Both the position numbers and the translations under genes were made by a program. Positions 24,538 through 33,975 of a DNA stretch of 64,000 nucleotides are shown piece by piece. The stretch is from Lachnospiraceae bacterium (GTDB taxonomy: Bacteria; Bacillota; Clostridia; Lachnospirales; Lachnospiraceae), in contig JAFXQX010000016.1 in the NCBI GenBank assembly GCA_017526745.1, forward strand, positions 1 through 64,000. The letters run 5' to 3'. Positions within the stretch are counted from its first letter, which is position 1; each line of letters opens with the position of its first letter. Under the pieces are notes generated by a model. It had not been told where the DNA came from. It saw only the letters and a list, made by a program, of their open reading frames with translations, and did no database searches.

Positions 24538-25950
24538 ATGGAAGTACTCGATCAGATAACCAATCCATACCTTCCTACATGGGAATTTATCCCTGACGGG
24601 GAACCCTATATATTCAACGGACGTCTGTATGTGTACGGCTCGCACGATATCTTCGGCGGCGACGTGTACTGCATGGGAGATTATGTCTGCTGGTCAGCTG
24701 ACCCGTCTGATCTGGGATCATGGAGATTCGAGGGAGTTATATACACGAAAGAGGATGACCCGGAAAATGCCGATCTGCAGGGTAATCTGTATGCGCCCGA
24801 TGTGACCGTCGGTCCGGATGGAAGGTATTATCTGTACTATGTACTCTCAAACAGGGATTTTGTTTCGGTCGCCGTATGTGATGAGCCCGCGGGAAAGTAT
24901 GAATTCTACGGCTATGTGCACTATGAGGACGGGGTAAGGCTCGGGGAGCGCGAAGGCGACGAGCCGCAGTTCGATCCGGGCGTTCTGACGGAAGGCGGGG
25001 ACACATATCTGTACACCGGATTCTGCCCACTCGATGATACATCCCGTCACGGTGCGATGTGCACGGTGCTTGGCCCCGACATGCTGACCGTACGGCGCCC
25101 GCCGGTATTTGTCGTTCCGGCAAAGCATAACAGCAAATGCAGCGGATACGAAGGTCACGCCTACTTTGAAGCCGCATCCATCCGCAAAAAGGACGGTAAG
25201 TACTATTTCATATATTCATCCGAGGTGAGCAGGGAGCTGTGTTATGCGACAAGTGACCGCCCGGACGGTGATTTTACGTACAGGGGTGTCCTTATCGACA
25301 ACGGGGACATAGGCATCGGTTCGTATAAACGGGCGGACATGCCGGGATATTACTGTGCCAACAATCACGGCAGTATGATAGATATCGGCGGACAGTGGTA
25401 TATTTTCTATCACAGGCATACAAACGGGACCAATTACAGCAGGCAGGGCTGTTTTGAAAAGCTGACACCAAACGGTCCGGAAACATTTGCCCAGGCCGCA
25501 CTTACATCGTGTGCGGGCACTCCGTTTGAAGAAAAGGGATTTTATCCTGCCGATCTTGCATGCAACCTGTTTACGGCCGCTGAGCAGCTGTATGTTCCCT
25601 GGTGCGGCTGGATGGATGACAGATTTCCGAAGATCACGCGTGCGGTCTGGAATCCTGATGAGCAGGAGGGGTATATCGCCAATATGAGGGATACCGCTGT
25701 TGCGGGATTCAAGTATTTCGTGTGCAGGGATATGAAGGTCATATCTGTCAGGATCAAAGGCTATGCAACAGGCGTGCTTGAAGTCAGGACAAAATGGGAC
25801 GGTAAATGTCTCGGGAGTTTTCCGGTGGAGTATTCAAATGTCTGGCGTAACGTCGAAGGAAGTGTTAACATACCAGACGGGGTAAACAGCATATTCTTTA
25901 CATTTTCGGGCACAGGATATATGCAGTTTGGCGGATTTGAGATCAGATAA
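24538..25950 (+). CDS. Glycoside hydrolase family 43 enzyme with C-terminal sugar-binding region
   Basis: This 470-residue enzyme has a five-bladed beta-propeller of GH43 type. Likely catalytic residues are the base Asp in FIPDGEPY, the pKa-tuning Asp in LYAPDVTVG, and the acid Glu in HAYFEAASIRKK. The last 130 residues look like a family 6-type carbohydrate-binding module. There is no signal peptide, so it acts on imported oligosaccharides, probably arabinosides or xylosides. I start at ATG 24538 behind GCGGAGGA, because a longer reading overlaps the protease gene. Confidence 0.85.
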   Translation: MEVLDQITNPYLPTWEFIPDGEPYIFNGRLYVYGSHDIFGGDVYCMGDYVCWSADPSDLGSWRFEGVIYTKEDDPENADLQGNLYAPDVTVGPDGRYYLYYVLSNRDFVSVAVCDEPAGKYEFYGYVHYEDGVRLGEREGDEPQFDPGVLTEGGDTYLYTGFCPLDDTSRHGAMCTVLGPDMLTVRRPPVFVVPAKHNSKCSGYEGHAYFEAASIRKKDGKYYFIYSSEVSRELCYATSDRPDGDFTYRGVLIDNGDIGIGSYKRADMPGYYCANNHGSMIDIGGQWYIFYHRHTNGTNYSRQGCFEKLTPNGPETFAQAALTSCAGTPFEEKGFYPADLACNLFTAAEQLYVPWCGWMDDRFPKITRAVWNPDEQEGYIANMRDTAVAGFKYFVCRDMKVISVRIKGYATGVLEVRTKWDGKCLGSFPVEYSNVWRNVEGSVNIPDGVNSIFFTFSGTGYMQFGGFEIR

Positions 25951-25967
25951 GGGGAAGACTGAAGGAA

Positions 25968-26810
25968 ATGAGTGACACAGAGAGTATAAGACTTGTATAT
26001 GATGCGTTCTTTGCGATAGCGGAAAGCGTTACTTCCATTGTGTATATAAACGTTTCGGACCAAAGGACATATCCGATAAGACTGGATCCGTATTCGAAAC
26101 GATACGAGGCGATGCTTGATACCCATCCGGTGTTTTCCGACGTGTTCGGCCGTTATGTGGAAGATATGGTCTACAAGGAGGATTCGCAGTCCCTCATGCG
26201 TTTTGCGGATATCGATTATGTTACCGGAAGGTTGAAGAAAGAAAATCCTCTGCTTCACGTATACAGGGCTTTTCACAATGACAGAGTCGCATACTTCCGA
26301 CTGAAGGTCGTGCCCATGGAGGATGGTGCGAAGCTTATATTCGGATTTGAGAACATTGACAGCGAATACCGCCGCAGGATGAAGATAACCGCCGAGAATG
26401 AGAGATACCACAGACTTCTTGACGGCCTGTCCCGCGAGTATCTTTCTGTATGGTATCTGGACGGCAAGAGCCGCAAAGTCACACTGATCAGGAATAACGG
26501 CTCGGATTCGGAAAACGGGGAGCCTGTCCGGATCGGAAGCACGCTCGTGGATTATCATTTTTCCATGCAGAAATATTTCGGGAGTTACGTCAGTCCGGAT
26601 GATTTTGACCGCCTGATGGATGAGACGTCATACGAATCTCTTGTGAAAAACGCAGGAGATGACGACCTTTACTATATCAATTACATTAGGGTGAATCCCA
26701 ACGGGGAGAGGAATCATTTCCAGCTGTGCTATGCGAAGATAACTGATGATACCGGGATGGCGAACTTTGTCGTCGGATTCAGAAACATAGACTCAGCCAT
26801 GCGAAGATAA
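25968..26810 (+). CDS. Tandem PAS-like sensor protein without output domain
   Basis: This 280-residue protein contains two similar halves. Each ends in a PAS-like strand (LIFGFENIDSEYRRR near residue 130 and FVVGFRNIDSAMRR at the C-terminus). In many Lachnospiraceae such units precede a GGDEF or histidine kinase domain. Here translation stops exactly at the linker, and nothing downstream continues it. It has no membrane segment. It may be a stand-alone ligand sensor or a remnant of a diguanylate cyclase. It follows the GH43 gene by 17 bases. Confidence 0.6.
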   Translation: MSDTESIRLVYDAFFAIAESVTSIVYINVSDQRTYPIRLDPYSKRYEAMLDTHPVFSDVFGRYVEDMVYKEDSQSLMRFADIDYVTGRLKKENPLLHVYRAFHNDRVAYFRLKVVPMEDGAKLIFGFENIDSEYRRRMKITAENERYHRLLDGLSREYLSVWYLDGKSRKVTLIRNNGSDSENGEPVRIGSTLVDYHFSMQKYFGSYVSPDDFDRLMDETSYESLVKNAGDDDLYYINYIRVNPNGERNHFQLCYAKITDDTGMANFVVGFRNIDSAMRR

Positions 26811-26825
26811 GAAAAAAGGTCAGAT

Positions 26826-26857
26826 AAAAAAAGCAGCGGCCGTTCAGACCGCTACAT
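26826..26857 (-). terminator. Terminator of yjfB
   Basis: On the minus strand, AGCGG and CCGCT pair across a nine-base loop, followed by GCTTTTTTT. The stem overlaps the last codons of the small yjfB gene. It has no T-run on the plus strand. Confidence 0.6.
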
Positions 26858-27035
26858 CAAAGTTTGCACCGACTGCCGGGTTGACCGACAACTCCATTGC
26901 CCTGGTTAGATCGCCTATCTGCGTGGCTGCCAGGTCAAGTGAAGACTCGAGCATGCTGGTGCCGACAGCCGACATAACGTTTTCGTGCGCCATCGCCATT
27001 GAGATATAGGGAATAGCATCAATACTTAATTCCAT
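26844..27035 (-). CDS. YjfB-family small protein (putative motility protein)
   Basis: This 63-residue protein has the YjfB pattern: a short N-terminus, a helix (ISMAMAHENVMSAVGTSMLESSLDLAATQ), and a second helix. The family is called putative motility protein because of its co-occurrence with flagellar genes; its biochemical role is not known. The start at 27035 has AGGAG eight bases upstream. A longer reading from 27281 overlaps the promoter and the divergent gene. An extended -10 (TGATATAAT) at 27067-27072 supports a short single-gene transcript. Confidence 0.8.
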   Translation of the reverse strand: MELSIDAIPYISMAMAHENVMSAVGTSMLESSLDLAATQIGDLTRAMELSVNPAVGANFDVAV

Positions 27036-27066
27036 AATACATGCTCCTTTCTTCTTAAGTACATGT

Positions 27067-27072
27067 ATTATA
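27067..27072 (-). promoter_or_regulatory. Extended -10 element of yjfB
   Basis: Minus-strand TATAAT is preceded by TGA (TGATATAAT), about 30 bases before the yjfB start. The upstream -35 is weak. It does not match the flagellar sigma factor consensus. Confidence 0.5.
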
Positions 27073-27131
27073 TCACATCCTCCATGGAAAATCACTCTTT
27101 TTTGTAAATATTCGGGGTTTTTTACGTAATA

Positions 27132-28592
27132 ATGAGCGGATCGGACAATAAAACAGAAAAAACAGTCATCTGGACGGCATTCGTGCTTCTCTCTGCCGTC
27201 TTCGTTTCGCTTGTGTGGAACAACAATGTCTGGATGGATGAGGCCTTTACCGCCTCGCTCGTTCATACCGATTTTGCCCATGTCATATCGCGTTCAATGG
27301 CGGATACGCTCCCCCCTCTGTACAATATCATATTGAAGATCATGACGTCGGTGTTCGGATATAAGCTGTATGTCATGAAACTGACATCCGTTATACCTAT
27401 GGTACTTACGATCTATATCGGAGCAACTGCCGTAAGACGGAGGTTCGGGTTCCTTACATCGCTCCTCTTCATGATGTTTGTAACCTTTATGCCGCTCATG
27501 CTCTACTACGGAGTGGAGATAAGGATGTACAGCCTGGGATTCTTCTTTGCGACGGCATCCGGAGTATATGCATATGAGGTGGCATCGGCAGAAGAAGGGA
27601 CCTTTTTCAGAAAATGCTGGATAGCATTCACGCTGTTTTCGGTACTTGCCGGATATTCACACCATTTCTCGTTCGTGACTGCTGCGTTTTGTTACCTGTA
27701 TCTGCTCCTGTACTTTTTCTTCTTCAAAAGAACAAGGCTTCGCGAATGGTTTGCATGTCTTGCGGCGACATTTGTACTTTATCTTCCGTGCCTTATAGTG
27801 ACCGTCCGCCAGATAATGATGGTAAACGGGTATTTTTCAATGCCAGACGTTGATCTTCCTATGTTTGTACAGTATGCCCTATATCCCTTCACCGTCGGGA
27901 TCACCCCGGCCTCGGTACTGTGCCTTCTGATCATGGTATCGGGTCTTGGCGTCTGCATCTATTGCACCATCATCAGGAAGGAAAAAGATGCGGATATGAT
28001 ATTCGCATTTTGCGCATTTACGGTATACTACGGGGTTCTCATATTCGGAACCGTTATCAGTAAGCTCATGAGTGCAAACATATTCGTTGACAGATACCTG
28101 TTCTTTTCGACGGGCCTTTTGTGGCTCGGATGTGCCGTCTGGCTCGGAAGATCAAAAAAGACGGGGATCGCAGCAGCCGTCGCCGCACTTGTTGTCGGGA
28201 TATTTACCTATCATGTTATGTATGTTACCGAGTATGCGCAAAACGCCGATGCGGAGATAGAATTTCTTCGCAACAACATAAGCGAGGGCGATGTGTATTA
28301 CTCGATCGGCGGCCATGAGGAGATGCAGAACTGCATTCCTTTCTACACGTATCTCGATCCCGACGCAGCCGAGCTTACTTTCGTATATCCGCTCGAGGAG
28401 GCGATAAGGACTGCCGATGAGAACGGTACCACGCTATGGCTGTCTGTCCTTGACGGATATGAACCGTCCGGAGAAGATATGAAGATGCTGGAAGAACACG
28501 GTCTTTATATGGAAAAAGAGGCCGATTTTGAGTTTGACAGATACAGATGCGCATTTTACAGAGTAACACGGCAGTCTTTTGTGAAAAAGTGA
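27132..28592 (+). CDS. GT-C membrane glycosyltransferase (ArnT/PMT-like, GT39 type)
   Basis: This 486-residue polytopic protein has about 11 membrane helices and a C-terminal soluble domain. Just after the first helix it carries the NNNVWMDEAFT segment, where the acidic residue of the first outer loop (DE) acts as base in GT-C enzymes. A PPLYNIILKI stretch follows, as in ArnT/PMT homologues. These enzymes transfer a sugar from a polyprenyl-phosphate donor at the outer face of the membrane. The acceptor is unknown. No strong ribosome binding site precedes the ATG at 27132, but no better start is available. Confidence 0.75.
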   Translation: MSGSDNKTEKTVIWTAFVLLSAVFVSLVWNNNVWMDEAFTASLVHTDFAHVISRSMADTLPPLYNIILKIMTSVFGYKLYVMKLTSVIPMVLTIYIGATAVRRRFGFLTSLLFMMFVTFMPLMLYYGVEIRMYSLGFFFATASGVYAYEVASAEEGTFFRKCWIAFTLFSVLAGYSHHFSFVTAAFCYLYLLLYFFFFKRTRLREWFACLAATFVLYLPCLIVTVRQIMMVNGYFSMPDVDLPMFVQYALYPFTVGITPASVLCLLIMVSGLGVCIYCTIIRKEKDADMIFAFCAFTVYYGVLIFGTVISKLMSANIFVDRYLFFSTGLLWLGCAVWLGRSKKTGIAAAVAALVVGIFTYHVMYVTEYAQNADAEIEFLRNNISEGDVYYSIGGHEEMQNCIPFYTYLDPDAAELTFVYPLEEAIRTADENGTTLWLSVLDGYEPSGEDMKMLEEHGLYMEKEADFEFDRYRCAFYRVTRQSFVKK

Positions 28593-28640
28593 CAAAAAAA
28601 CTTTTCTTTTTTGGCAATATGTATTAGAATAAAAACGATA

Positions 28641-28665
28641 ATGTCCGTGGGGGGTTAACGGACAT
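28641..28665 (+). promoter_or_regulatory. Leader hairpin before the cdaR-like gene
   Basis: ATGTCCGT (28641-28648) pairs perfectly with ACGGACAT (28658-28665) across the loop GGGGGGTTA. It lies eleven bases before the ribosome binding site AAGGAGAAAGG. There is no T-run. It could be an operator or an RNA element controlling translation. Confidence 0.4.
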
Positions 28666-28684
28666 ATGGACGAAGGAGAAAGGT

Positions 28685-29770
28685 ATGATTTCTAATCAAA
28701 TATTGCAGAGCACCATCGAGGGGCTTAAGGGGATCACCAGGGCAGAGCTGGCCGTGATCGACGTTGACGGAAAAGTTCTTGCATCCACTTTCAAGGAGAC
28801 TATCAATTATCATGAGGCAGCAGCCGGGTTTACGCAGTCACCCGCGGACAGCCAGGAGATATCGGGCTACCAGTTCTTCAAGGTATACGATGAGCTTCAG
28901 ATAGAGTATATCCTCGTGGTTCAGGGGACCAACGAGGACTCGTTCACGTTCGGAAAGCTTGCGGCTTTCCAGATACAGAACCTTCTGATTGCATATAAGG
29001 AAAGGTTTGACAAGGATAACTTTATCAAGAACCTTCTGCTTGATAACCTTCTTCTCGTGGACATTTATACGCGTTCGCAGAAGCTTCGCATAGAAGTCGA
29101 AGCCAGGAGGATAGTGATAATCGCCGAGACGCCTTCAGCCAAGGAACTCAATGTACTCGACAGCGTGCGCGCACAGTACAAGGCAAGGACCGGTGATTTT
29201 ATCACGGCGGTCGATGAGAAGGGCATCATCATCGTCAGGGAGCTTTCGGCAAACGAGTCATACGAGGAAGTTGACAAGGCGGCACATCAGATACGTGAAG
29301 TTGTCAGCAAGCTTTCCGGAAGATCCTGTCACGTATCTTACGGTACGATAGTCGGTGAGATCCGCGAGATCTCAAGGTCATACAAGGAAGCCAAGATGGC
29401 ACTCGACGTCGGAAGGATATTCTTTGACGAAAGGGATGTCATCGCATACAGCGCTCTCGGTATAGGGCGTCTCATCTACCAGCTGCCGATACCTCTTTGC
29501 AAGATGTTCATCAAGGAGATATTTGACGGAAGAAGCCCCGACGAGTTCGATGAAGAGACGCTAATGACCATCAACAAGTTCTTCGAGAACAGCCTGAACG
29601 TTTCAGAGACGAGCCGTCAGCTGTACATTCACAGAAATACACTCGTGTACCGGCTGGACAAGCTCCAGAAGACGACGGGACTCGACCTTCGCGTGTTTGA
29701 GGATGCGATCACATTCAAGATCGCGCTCATGGTCGTGAAATACATGAGGTATATGCAGGAAATAGACTGA
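28685..29770 (+). CDS. CdaR/PucR-type transcriptional regulator
   Basis: This 361-residue protein has an N-terminal sugar-diacid-recognition-like domain (about 1-135), a central GGDEF-like relic, and a C-terminal PucR helix-turn-helix (ETSRQLYIHRNTLVYRLDKLQK). The HTH with HRNTLVYRL is diagnostic of the CdaR/PucR family. It is located just upstream of ftsE, 29 bases before that gene. Whether it controls the divisome genes or sugar-acid use cannot be told from sequence. Confidence 0.85.
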   Translation: MISNQILQSTIEGLKGITRAELAVIDVDGKVLASTFKETINYHEAAAGFTQSPADSQEISGYQFFKVYDELQIEYILVVQGTNEDSFTFGKLAAFQIQNLLIAYKERFDKDNFIKNLLLDNLLLVDIYTRSQKLRIEVEARRIVIIAETPSAKELNVLDSVRAQYKARTGDFITAVDEKGIIIVRELSANESYEEVDKAAHQIREVVSKLSGRSCHVSYGTIVGEIREISRSYKEAKMALDVGRIFFDERDVIAYSALGIGRLIYQLPIPLCKMFIKEIFDGRSPDEFDEETLMTINKFFENSLNVSETSRQLYIHRNTLVYRLDKLQKTTGLDLRVFEDAITFKIALMVVKYMRYMQEID

Positions 29771-29799
29771 GGTTATGTTAGGGGAAAAGAGGGAACACT

Positions 29800-30486
29800 A
29801 TGATCACAATGGAGTCTGTCAGCAAATCATACTCCACCGGGGTGCCGGCGCTCAATGACGTCAGCCTCCACATCAAAAAGGGGGAATTTGTTTTTATAGT
29901 TGGAGACAGCGGATCGGGTAAATCTACCCTGATCAAGCTTCTTTTGAGGGAACTTACGCCCACGAGCGGAAGGATCATCGTGAACAACTATGATCTTGCG
30001 AGGCTCCGCAGACGTAAGGTTGCCAAGTTCCGCAGAAATGTCGGCGTGGTATTTCAGGATTTCAGACTGCTCAAGGACAGGAACGTTTACGAGAACGTGG
30101 CCTTTGCGCAGCGCGTCATAGAAGTTCCCACACGTCAGATAAGAAAGAATGTGCCCGCAATGCTTTCACTCGTCGGCCTTGCCGGCAAGTATAAAGCAAA
30201 GACCTGGCAGCTGTCGGGAGGCGAACAGCAGAGAGTCGCACTTGCGAGGGCGCTCGTTAATAACCCGCCCATCCTTCTTGCGGATGAGCCCACAGGTAAT
30301 CTGGATCCCAGAAACTCCTGGGAGATAATGAAACTTCTCGAAGAGATCAACAGAAGGGGCACTACCGTGCTCGTTGTCACGCATAACCGCGAGATTGTCA
30401 ATGCGATGCGGAAGCGTGTCATTACTATGAAAAAAGGAATCATCATCAGTGACGAAGAGAAGGGTGAGTATATAGATGAGGATTAG
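29800..30486 (+). CDS. ftsE: Cell-division ATP-binding protein FtsE
   Basis: This 228-residue ABC ATPase has Walker A GDSGSGKST, signature LSGGEQQR and Walker B ILLADEPTGNLD. The N-terminal MITMESVSKSYSTGVPALNDVSL and the RxxVGVVFQDFRLL segment are typical of FtsE. With FtsX it forms the membrane complex that activates peptidoglycan hydrolases at the septum. Its end overlaps ftsX by eleven bases. Confidence 0.95.
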   Translation: MITMESVSKSYSTGVPALNDVSLHIKKGEFVFIVGDSGSGKSTLIKLLLRELTPTSGRIIVNNYDLARLRRRKVAKFRRNVGVVFQDFRLLKDRNVYENVAFAQRVIEVPTRQIRKNVPAMLSLVGLAGKYKAKTWQLSGGEQQRVALARALVNNPPILLADEPTGNLDPRNSWEIMKLLEEINRRGTTVLVVTHNREIVNAMRKRVITMKKGIIISDEEKGEYIDED

Positions 30487-31375
30487 TACACTTTGGTATA
30501 CATTCAAGCAGGGATTTAAGAATATCTTCCGCAACAAGGTATTCTCCCTTGCAACGATCGCCACTATTTCATCGTGTATATTTCTGTTCGGCCTGTTCTA
30601 CTGCCTGGTCATTAACGTTCAGTACAGCGTGAAGGCCGCACAGTCCGGCGTTGCCGTCACGGTGTTTTTTGACGAGGGCCTCGGCGATGACCAGATACAG
30701 CAGATCGGAGCCCAGATACAGTCAAGAAGCGAAGTGTCCGAAGTCCGGTTCGTTTCATCCGCGGAAGCGTGGGACAGCTTCAAGGAAGATTACCTTGGAG
30801 AGTATGCGGACGGTTACGAAGGAGACAACCCGCTCGAGGGTTCGGAAAACTATGAGATATACTTAAACGACGTTGCCAAGCAGCCGGAACTTGTCGAATG
30901 GCTGAAGTCGGTTCCCGGTATCCGGGAGGTTAACCGCTCCGACATAACCGCAGAAGTCCTGACCAATGTCAACACGCTCATCAGTTATGTATCTCTTGCG
31001 ATAATAGGCATACTGCTTCTCGTTTCGGTGTTCCTCATCAGCAATACGGTCGCAATGGGTATTTCCGTAAGACGCGAAGAGATCGGCATCATGAGGTTGA
31101 TCGGGGCGAAGGATTTTGTCGTAAGATCACCGTTTGTCATCGAAGGGATCCTGATCGGACTGATCGGATCTGCCCTTCCGCTGGTAGCGATCTATTACCT
31201 ATACAAACTGATGATGGAATATGCGAATGAAAACTTTTCGGTACTATCCGACATGCTGAAGTTCATGAGCGTTGAGGACCTGTTCAGGAATCTGGTTCCG
31301 ATATCGCTGATCCTGGGTGTCGGTATAGGATTTCTGGGAAGTCTGATAACGGTAAGAAGACATTTGAAAGTTTGA
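30476..31375 (+). CDS. ftsX: Cell-division protein FtsX
   Basis: This 299-residue membrane protein has an N-terminal cytoplasmic segment with the conserved TFKQGFKNIFRNKVFS, four membrane helices, and a large extracellular loop between helices 1 and 2. The loop is where FtsX contacts a PcsB-type hydrolase. It is translationally coupled to ftsE. The gene that follows encodes the expected extracellular partner. Confidence 0.94.
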   Translation: MRISTLWYTFKQGFKNIFRNKVFSLATIATISSCIFLFGLFYCLVINVQYSVKAAQSGVAVTVFFDEGLGDDQIQQIGAQIQSRSEVSEVRFVSSAEAWDSFKEDYLGEYADGYEGDNPLEGSENYEIYLNDVAKQPELVEWLKSVPGIREVNRSDITAEVLTNVNTLISYVSLAIIGILLLVSVFLISNTVAMGISVRREEIGIMRLIGAKDFVVRSPFVIEGILIGLIGSALPLVAIYYLYKLMMEYANENFSVLSDMLKFMSVEDLFRNLVPISLILGVGIGFLGSLITVRRHLKV

Positions 31376-31409
31376 TCGCAGCTGCATTTATTATCAGAAG
31401 GGGACGGTA

Positions 31410-32630
31410 ATGATTCGCCAAAGGGGAGCGCGTTTTATCGTATTGATGATGGTATTTTATGTATTAGCGGCACATGTGCCGCTATTTGTGCATGCAGCCA
31501 CACTTACGAACGATAAGATCAAACAGAGCGAAGAATCGAAGAAACAGGCCGAAGAAGAGAAGAAGGCTTTAAAGAATAACCTGACTGACGTAAAATCACT
31601 TCTTGCGGACCTTGAAACGAGCAAAAATGATCTCGAGAATTACATACAGGAGCTGGACGGACAGCTTGATGCCATCAATAAAAAGATCGATGACTTAAAC
31701 CGCCTCATTACCGATAAGGAATTCGAGATACAGACGACGGAGACTGAACTTGAAGAGGCAAAACACATCGCCGACACCCAGTATGAGACGATGAAGAAAA
31801 GGATCAAGTTCGTATATGAACACGGGGAGTCGTCAAAGATCGAAATGCTCCTGTCATCGAAAAGCTTTGTGGATTTTCTCAATAAGGCCGAGTTCATAAC
31901 GAGGATGAGCGCATACGACAAGAGGATGCTCGATTCCTTTATCGATTCGAAGAACATGGTCGCTGCCAAGGAGGAGGAACTCCTGGCGCAGAAGGAAAGC
32001 CTGGAAGAAGCCAAACTGGCTATCCAGAATGAGCAGGATGCACTTGAGACGCTCATGGCGGACAAAGAAAAAGAGATAACCGTATTTGAAGGCGATATCA
32101 ATAACAAGGAAGCTGCGATAGCCGAGTATGAGGCCATGATAGCCGAACAGGATCAGATCATCAAGGATCTTGAGGCGGCAATACTCGAAGAGAAAAAGCG
32201 CCTTCTTGCCGAGAATAAGAAAGCGATAGTCTATGACGGAGGCCAGTTCAAGTGGCCGGCCCCTTCATATACGAGGATATCGGATGATTACGGTCACAGG
32301 ATACATCCGATACTCGGTACCGATCAGTTTCATAACGGTGTTGATATGGCGGCACCGAGCGGATCACCGATACTTGCCGCATATGACGGGGAAGTTATCG
32401 CAGCATCATATTCCCCGACCATGGGTAACTACATCATGATAGACCACGGTGACGGCCTCATAACCATATACATGCATGCAAGCTCTGTCTCCGTATCGTC
32501 GGGGACCATGGTTGCACGAGGAGAGCAGATAGGCTGTGTCGGATCTACGGGAAGGAGCACGGGACCTCACCTTCATTTCTCGGTCCGTGAGAACGGATCG
32601 TATGTGTCTCCGTGGAACTACCTGTCCTAG
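31410..32630 (+). CDS. PcsB/EnvC-like M23 peptidoglycan hydrolase
   Basis: This 406-residue secreted protein has a signal peptide ending near HAA (about residue 30). A long coiled coil runs from about 35 to 265 with many Glu/Lys heptads, and a C-terminal M23 endopeptidase domain follows. The zinc ligands are present: HNGVD (H and D) and the HLHF motif in GPHLHFSVRE. The coiled coil should dock on the FtsX loop, so the FtsEX ATPase cycle would control cell-wall cutting. Gene order ftsE-ftsX-hydrolase-ctpA supports this role. Confidence 0.92.
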   Translation: MIRQRGARFIVLMMVFYVLAAHVPLFVHAATLTNDKIKQSEESKKQAEEEKKALKNNLTDVKSLLADLETSKNDLENYIQELDGQLDAINKKIDDLNRLITDKEFEIQTTETELEEAKHIADTQYETMKKRIKFVYEHGESSKIEMLLSSKSFVDFLNKAEFITRMSAYDKRMLDSFIDSKNMVAAKEEELLAQKESLEEAKLAIQNEQDALETLMADKEKEITVFEGDINNKEAAIAEYEAMIAEQDQIIKDLEAAILEEKKRLLAENKKAIVYDGGQFKWPAPSYTRISDDYGHRIHPILGTDQFHNGVDMAAPSGSPILAAYDGEVIAASYSPTMGNYIMIDHGDGLITIYMHASSVSVSSGTMVARGEQIGCVGSTGRSTGPHLHFSVRENGSYVSPWNYLS

Positions 32631-32685
32631 GAAGATAACCACGTAACCAAGTGAAGCGGGAGGGTTCCGGAAAGCTGTAATTATT

Positions 32686-33963
32686 ATGGAAGAACAACAG
32701 AATCAGATATCAGTTGAATATGCATCACAGCAGATAAAAAAGGCCCGGAAGAAAGGTTTGGTACAGGGCCTTTTGATCGCACTCGGATGCTTTTTTATAA
32801 CGGTGATCATCATATCCGCCGTATCGATCATTCAGATGATAGTAAACGGGAGCTTTTACGCCAGGATGATGGGAAGCACGTCCAGTCCCGTACTCGACAA
32901 AAAGTCCATTGATAAGATAGACAGCCTGTACGGTCTTATCGAGAATACATATCTGGAGGATGTTGACAAAGAGCAGATAAGAGACGGTATATACAAAGGC
33001 ATACTGGAGTCTCTCGATGATCCGTATTCCGTTTATTACAATCAGGAAGAGTTTGCCGAGATGATGGAGGATACTTCGGGTACATTTGAAGGTATCGGAG
33101 TATATCTTACGCAGGATCCCGACACCAAGGATATTATCGTCGTACGCCCGATCAAGGATTCTCCGGCACAAAAAGCCGGAATGCTTGCCGATGATATCGT
33201 TGTGGAGGTTGACGGCGAGGATGTTGCCGGTCAGGACCTAAACCTTGTCGTTTCCAAGATGCGCGGACCCAAGGATACCATGGTAAACGTGGGCGTAAAG
33301 AGAGAAGGCAGCGACGATATCATCCGCTTTGACATAAAGCGGGGCGAGATCAATGCACTTACCGTCGACTACGAGATGCTTGACGACAGGATCGGATATA
33401 TTGCCATATCGGAGTTTGCCGATGCGACGGATGACCAGTTCAGGGAGGCGATAGACTCGCTTGAGGGCGACGGCATGAAGGCCCTTATCATTGACCTTCG
33501 CTCGAACGGAGGCGGCTTCGTCGACTCATCCGTTGAGGTCGCGGACAGGCTGGTCAAGGAAGGGGTTATCGTCTCCGTTAAGGACAAACGCGGACTGTCA
33601 TACAGATATGAAGATGAAGGCGACGAGAATTATCTAAAGGTTCCGTGCGTAGTCCTGGTAGACGGGAATACCGCAAGCGCATCCGAGATATTGACAGGCG
33701 CACTCAAGGATCACGGATTAGTCACGGTCATGGGTACGAAGACCTTCGGAAAGGGTATAACCCAGATCATCACATCTCTTGATGACGGAAGCGGAGTCAA
33801 GATAACGAATTCGAAATACTATACACCGAACGGTGAAAACATACACGAGATAGGGATCGAGCCGGATGTCGAGGTTGAGTTTGACTACGACAGATACAAG
33901 AAGGACGGATATGACAACCAGCTTGAGGCGGCCAAAGACTATCTCAGGGACAAGATCAAATAA
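32686..33963 (+). CDS. C-terminal processing peptidase CtpA (S41 family)
   Basis: This 425-residue protein has one N-terminal membrane helix (about 27-52), a PDZ domain (about 125-210) and an S41 protease domain. The catalytic Ser lies in NTASASEIL and the Lys in TFGKGITQ. The active site faces outside the cell. CtpA-type proteases degrade or process envelope proteins and often sit beside ftsEX in Firmicutes. The next gene starts 12 bases after its stop, so the transcript apparently continues. Confidence 0.93.
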   Translation: MEEQQNQISVEYASQQIKKARKKGLVQGLLIALGCFFITVIIISAVSIIQMIVNGSFYARMMGSTSSPVLDKKSIDKIDSLYGLIENTYLEDVDKEQIRDGIYKGILESLDDPYSVYYNQEEFAEMMEDTSGTFEGIGVYLTQDPDTKDIIVVRPIKDSPAQKAGMLADDIVVEVDGEDVAGQDLNLVVSKMRGPKDTMVNVGVKREGSDDIIRFDIKRGEINALTVDYEMLDDRIGYIAISEFADATDDQFREAIDSLEGDGMKALIIDLRSNGGGFVDSSVEVADRLVKEGVIVSVKDKRGLSYRYEDEGDENYLKVPCVVLVDGNTASASEILTGALKDHGLVTVMGTKTFGKGITQIITSLDDGSGVKITNSKYYTPNGENIHEIGIEPDVEVEFDYDRYKKDGYDNQLEAAKDYLRDKIK

Positions 33964-33975
33964 AGGAGATGACAG

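Noticed and set aside
27036-27281. N-terminal extension of yjfB
   Set aside because: It covers the promoter and the divergent gene, and the family protein is only about 60 residues.
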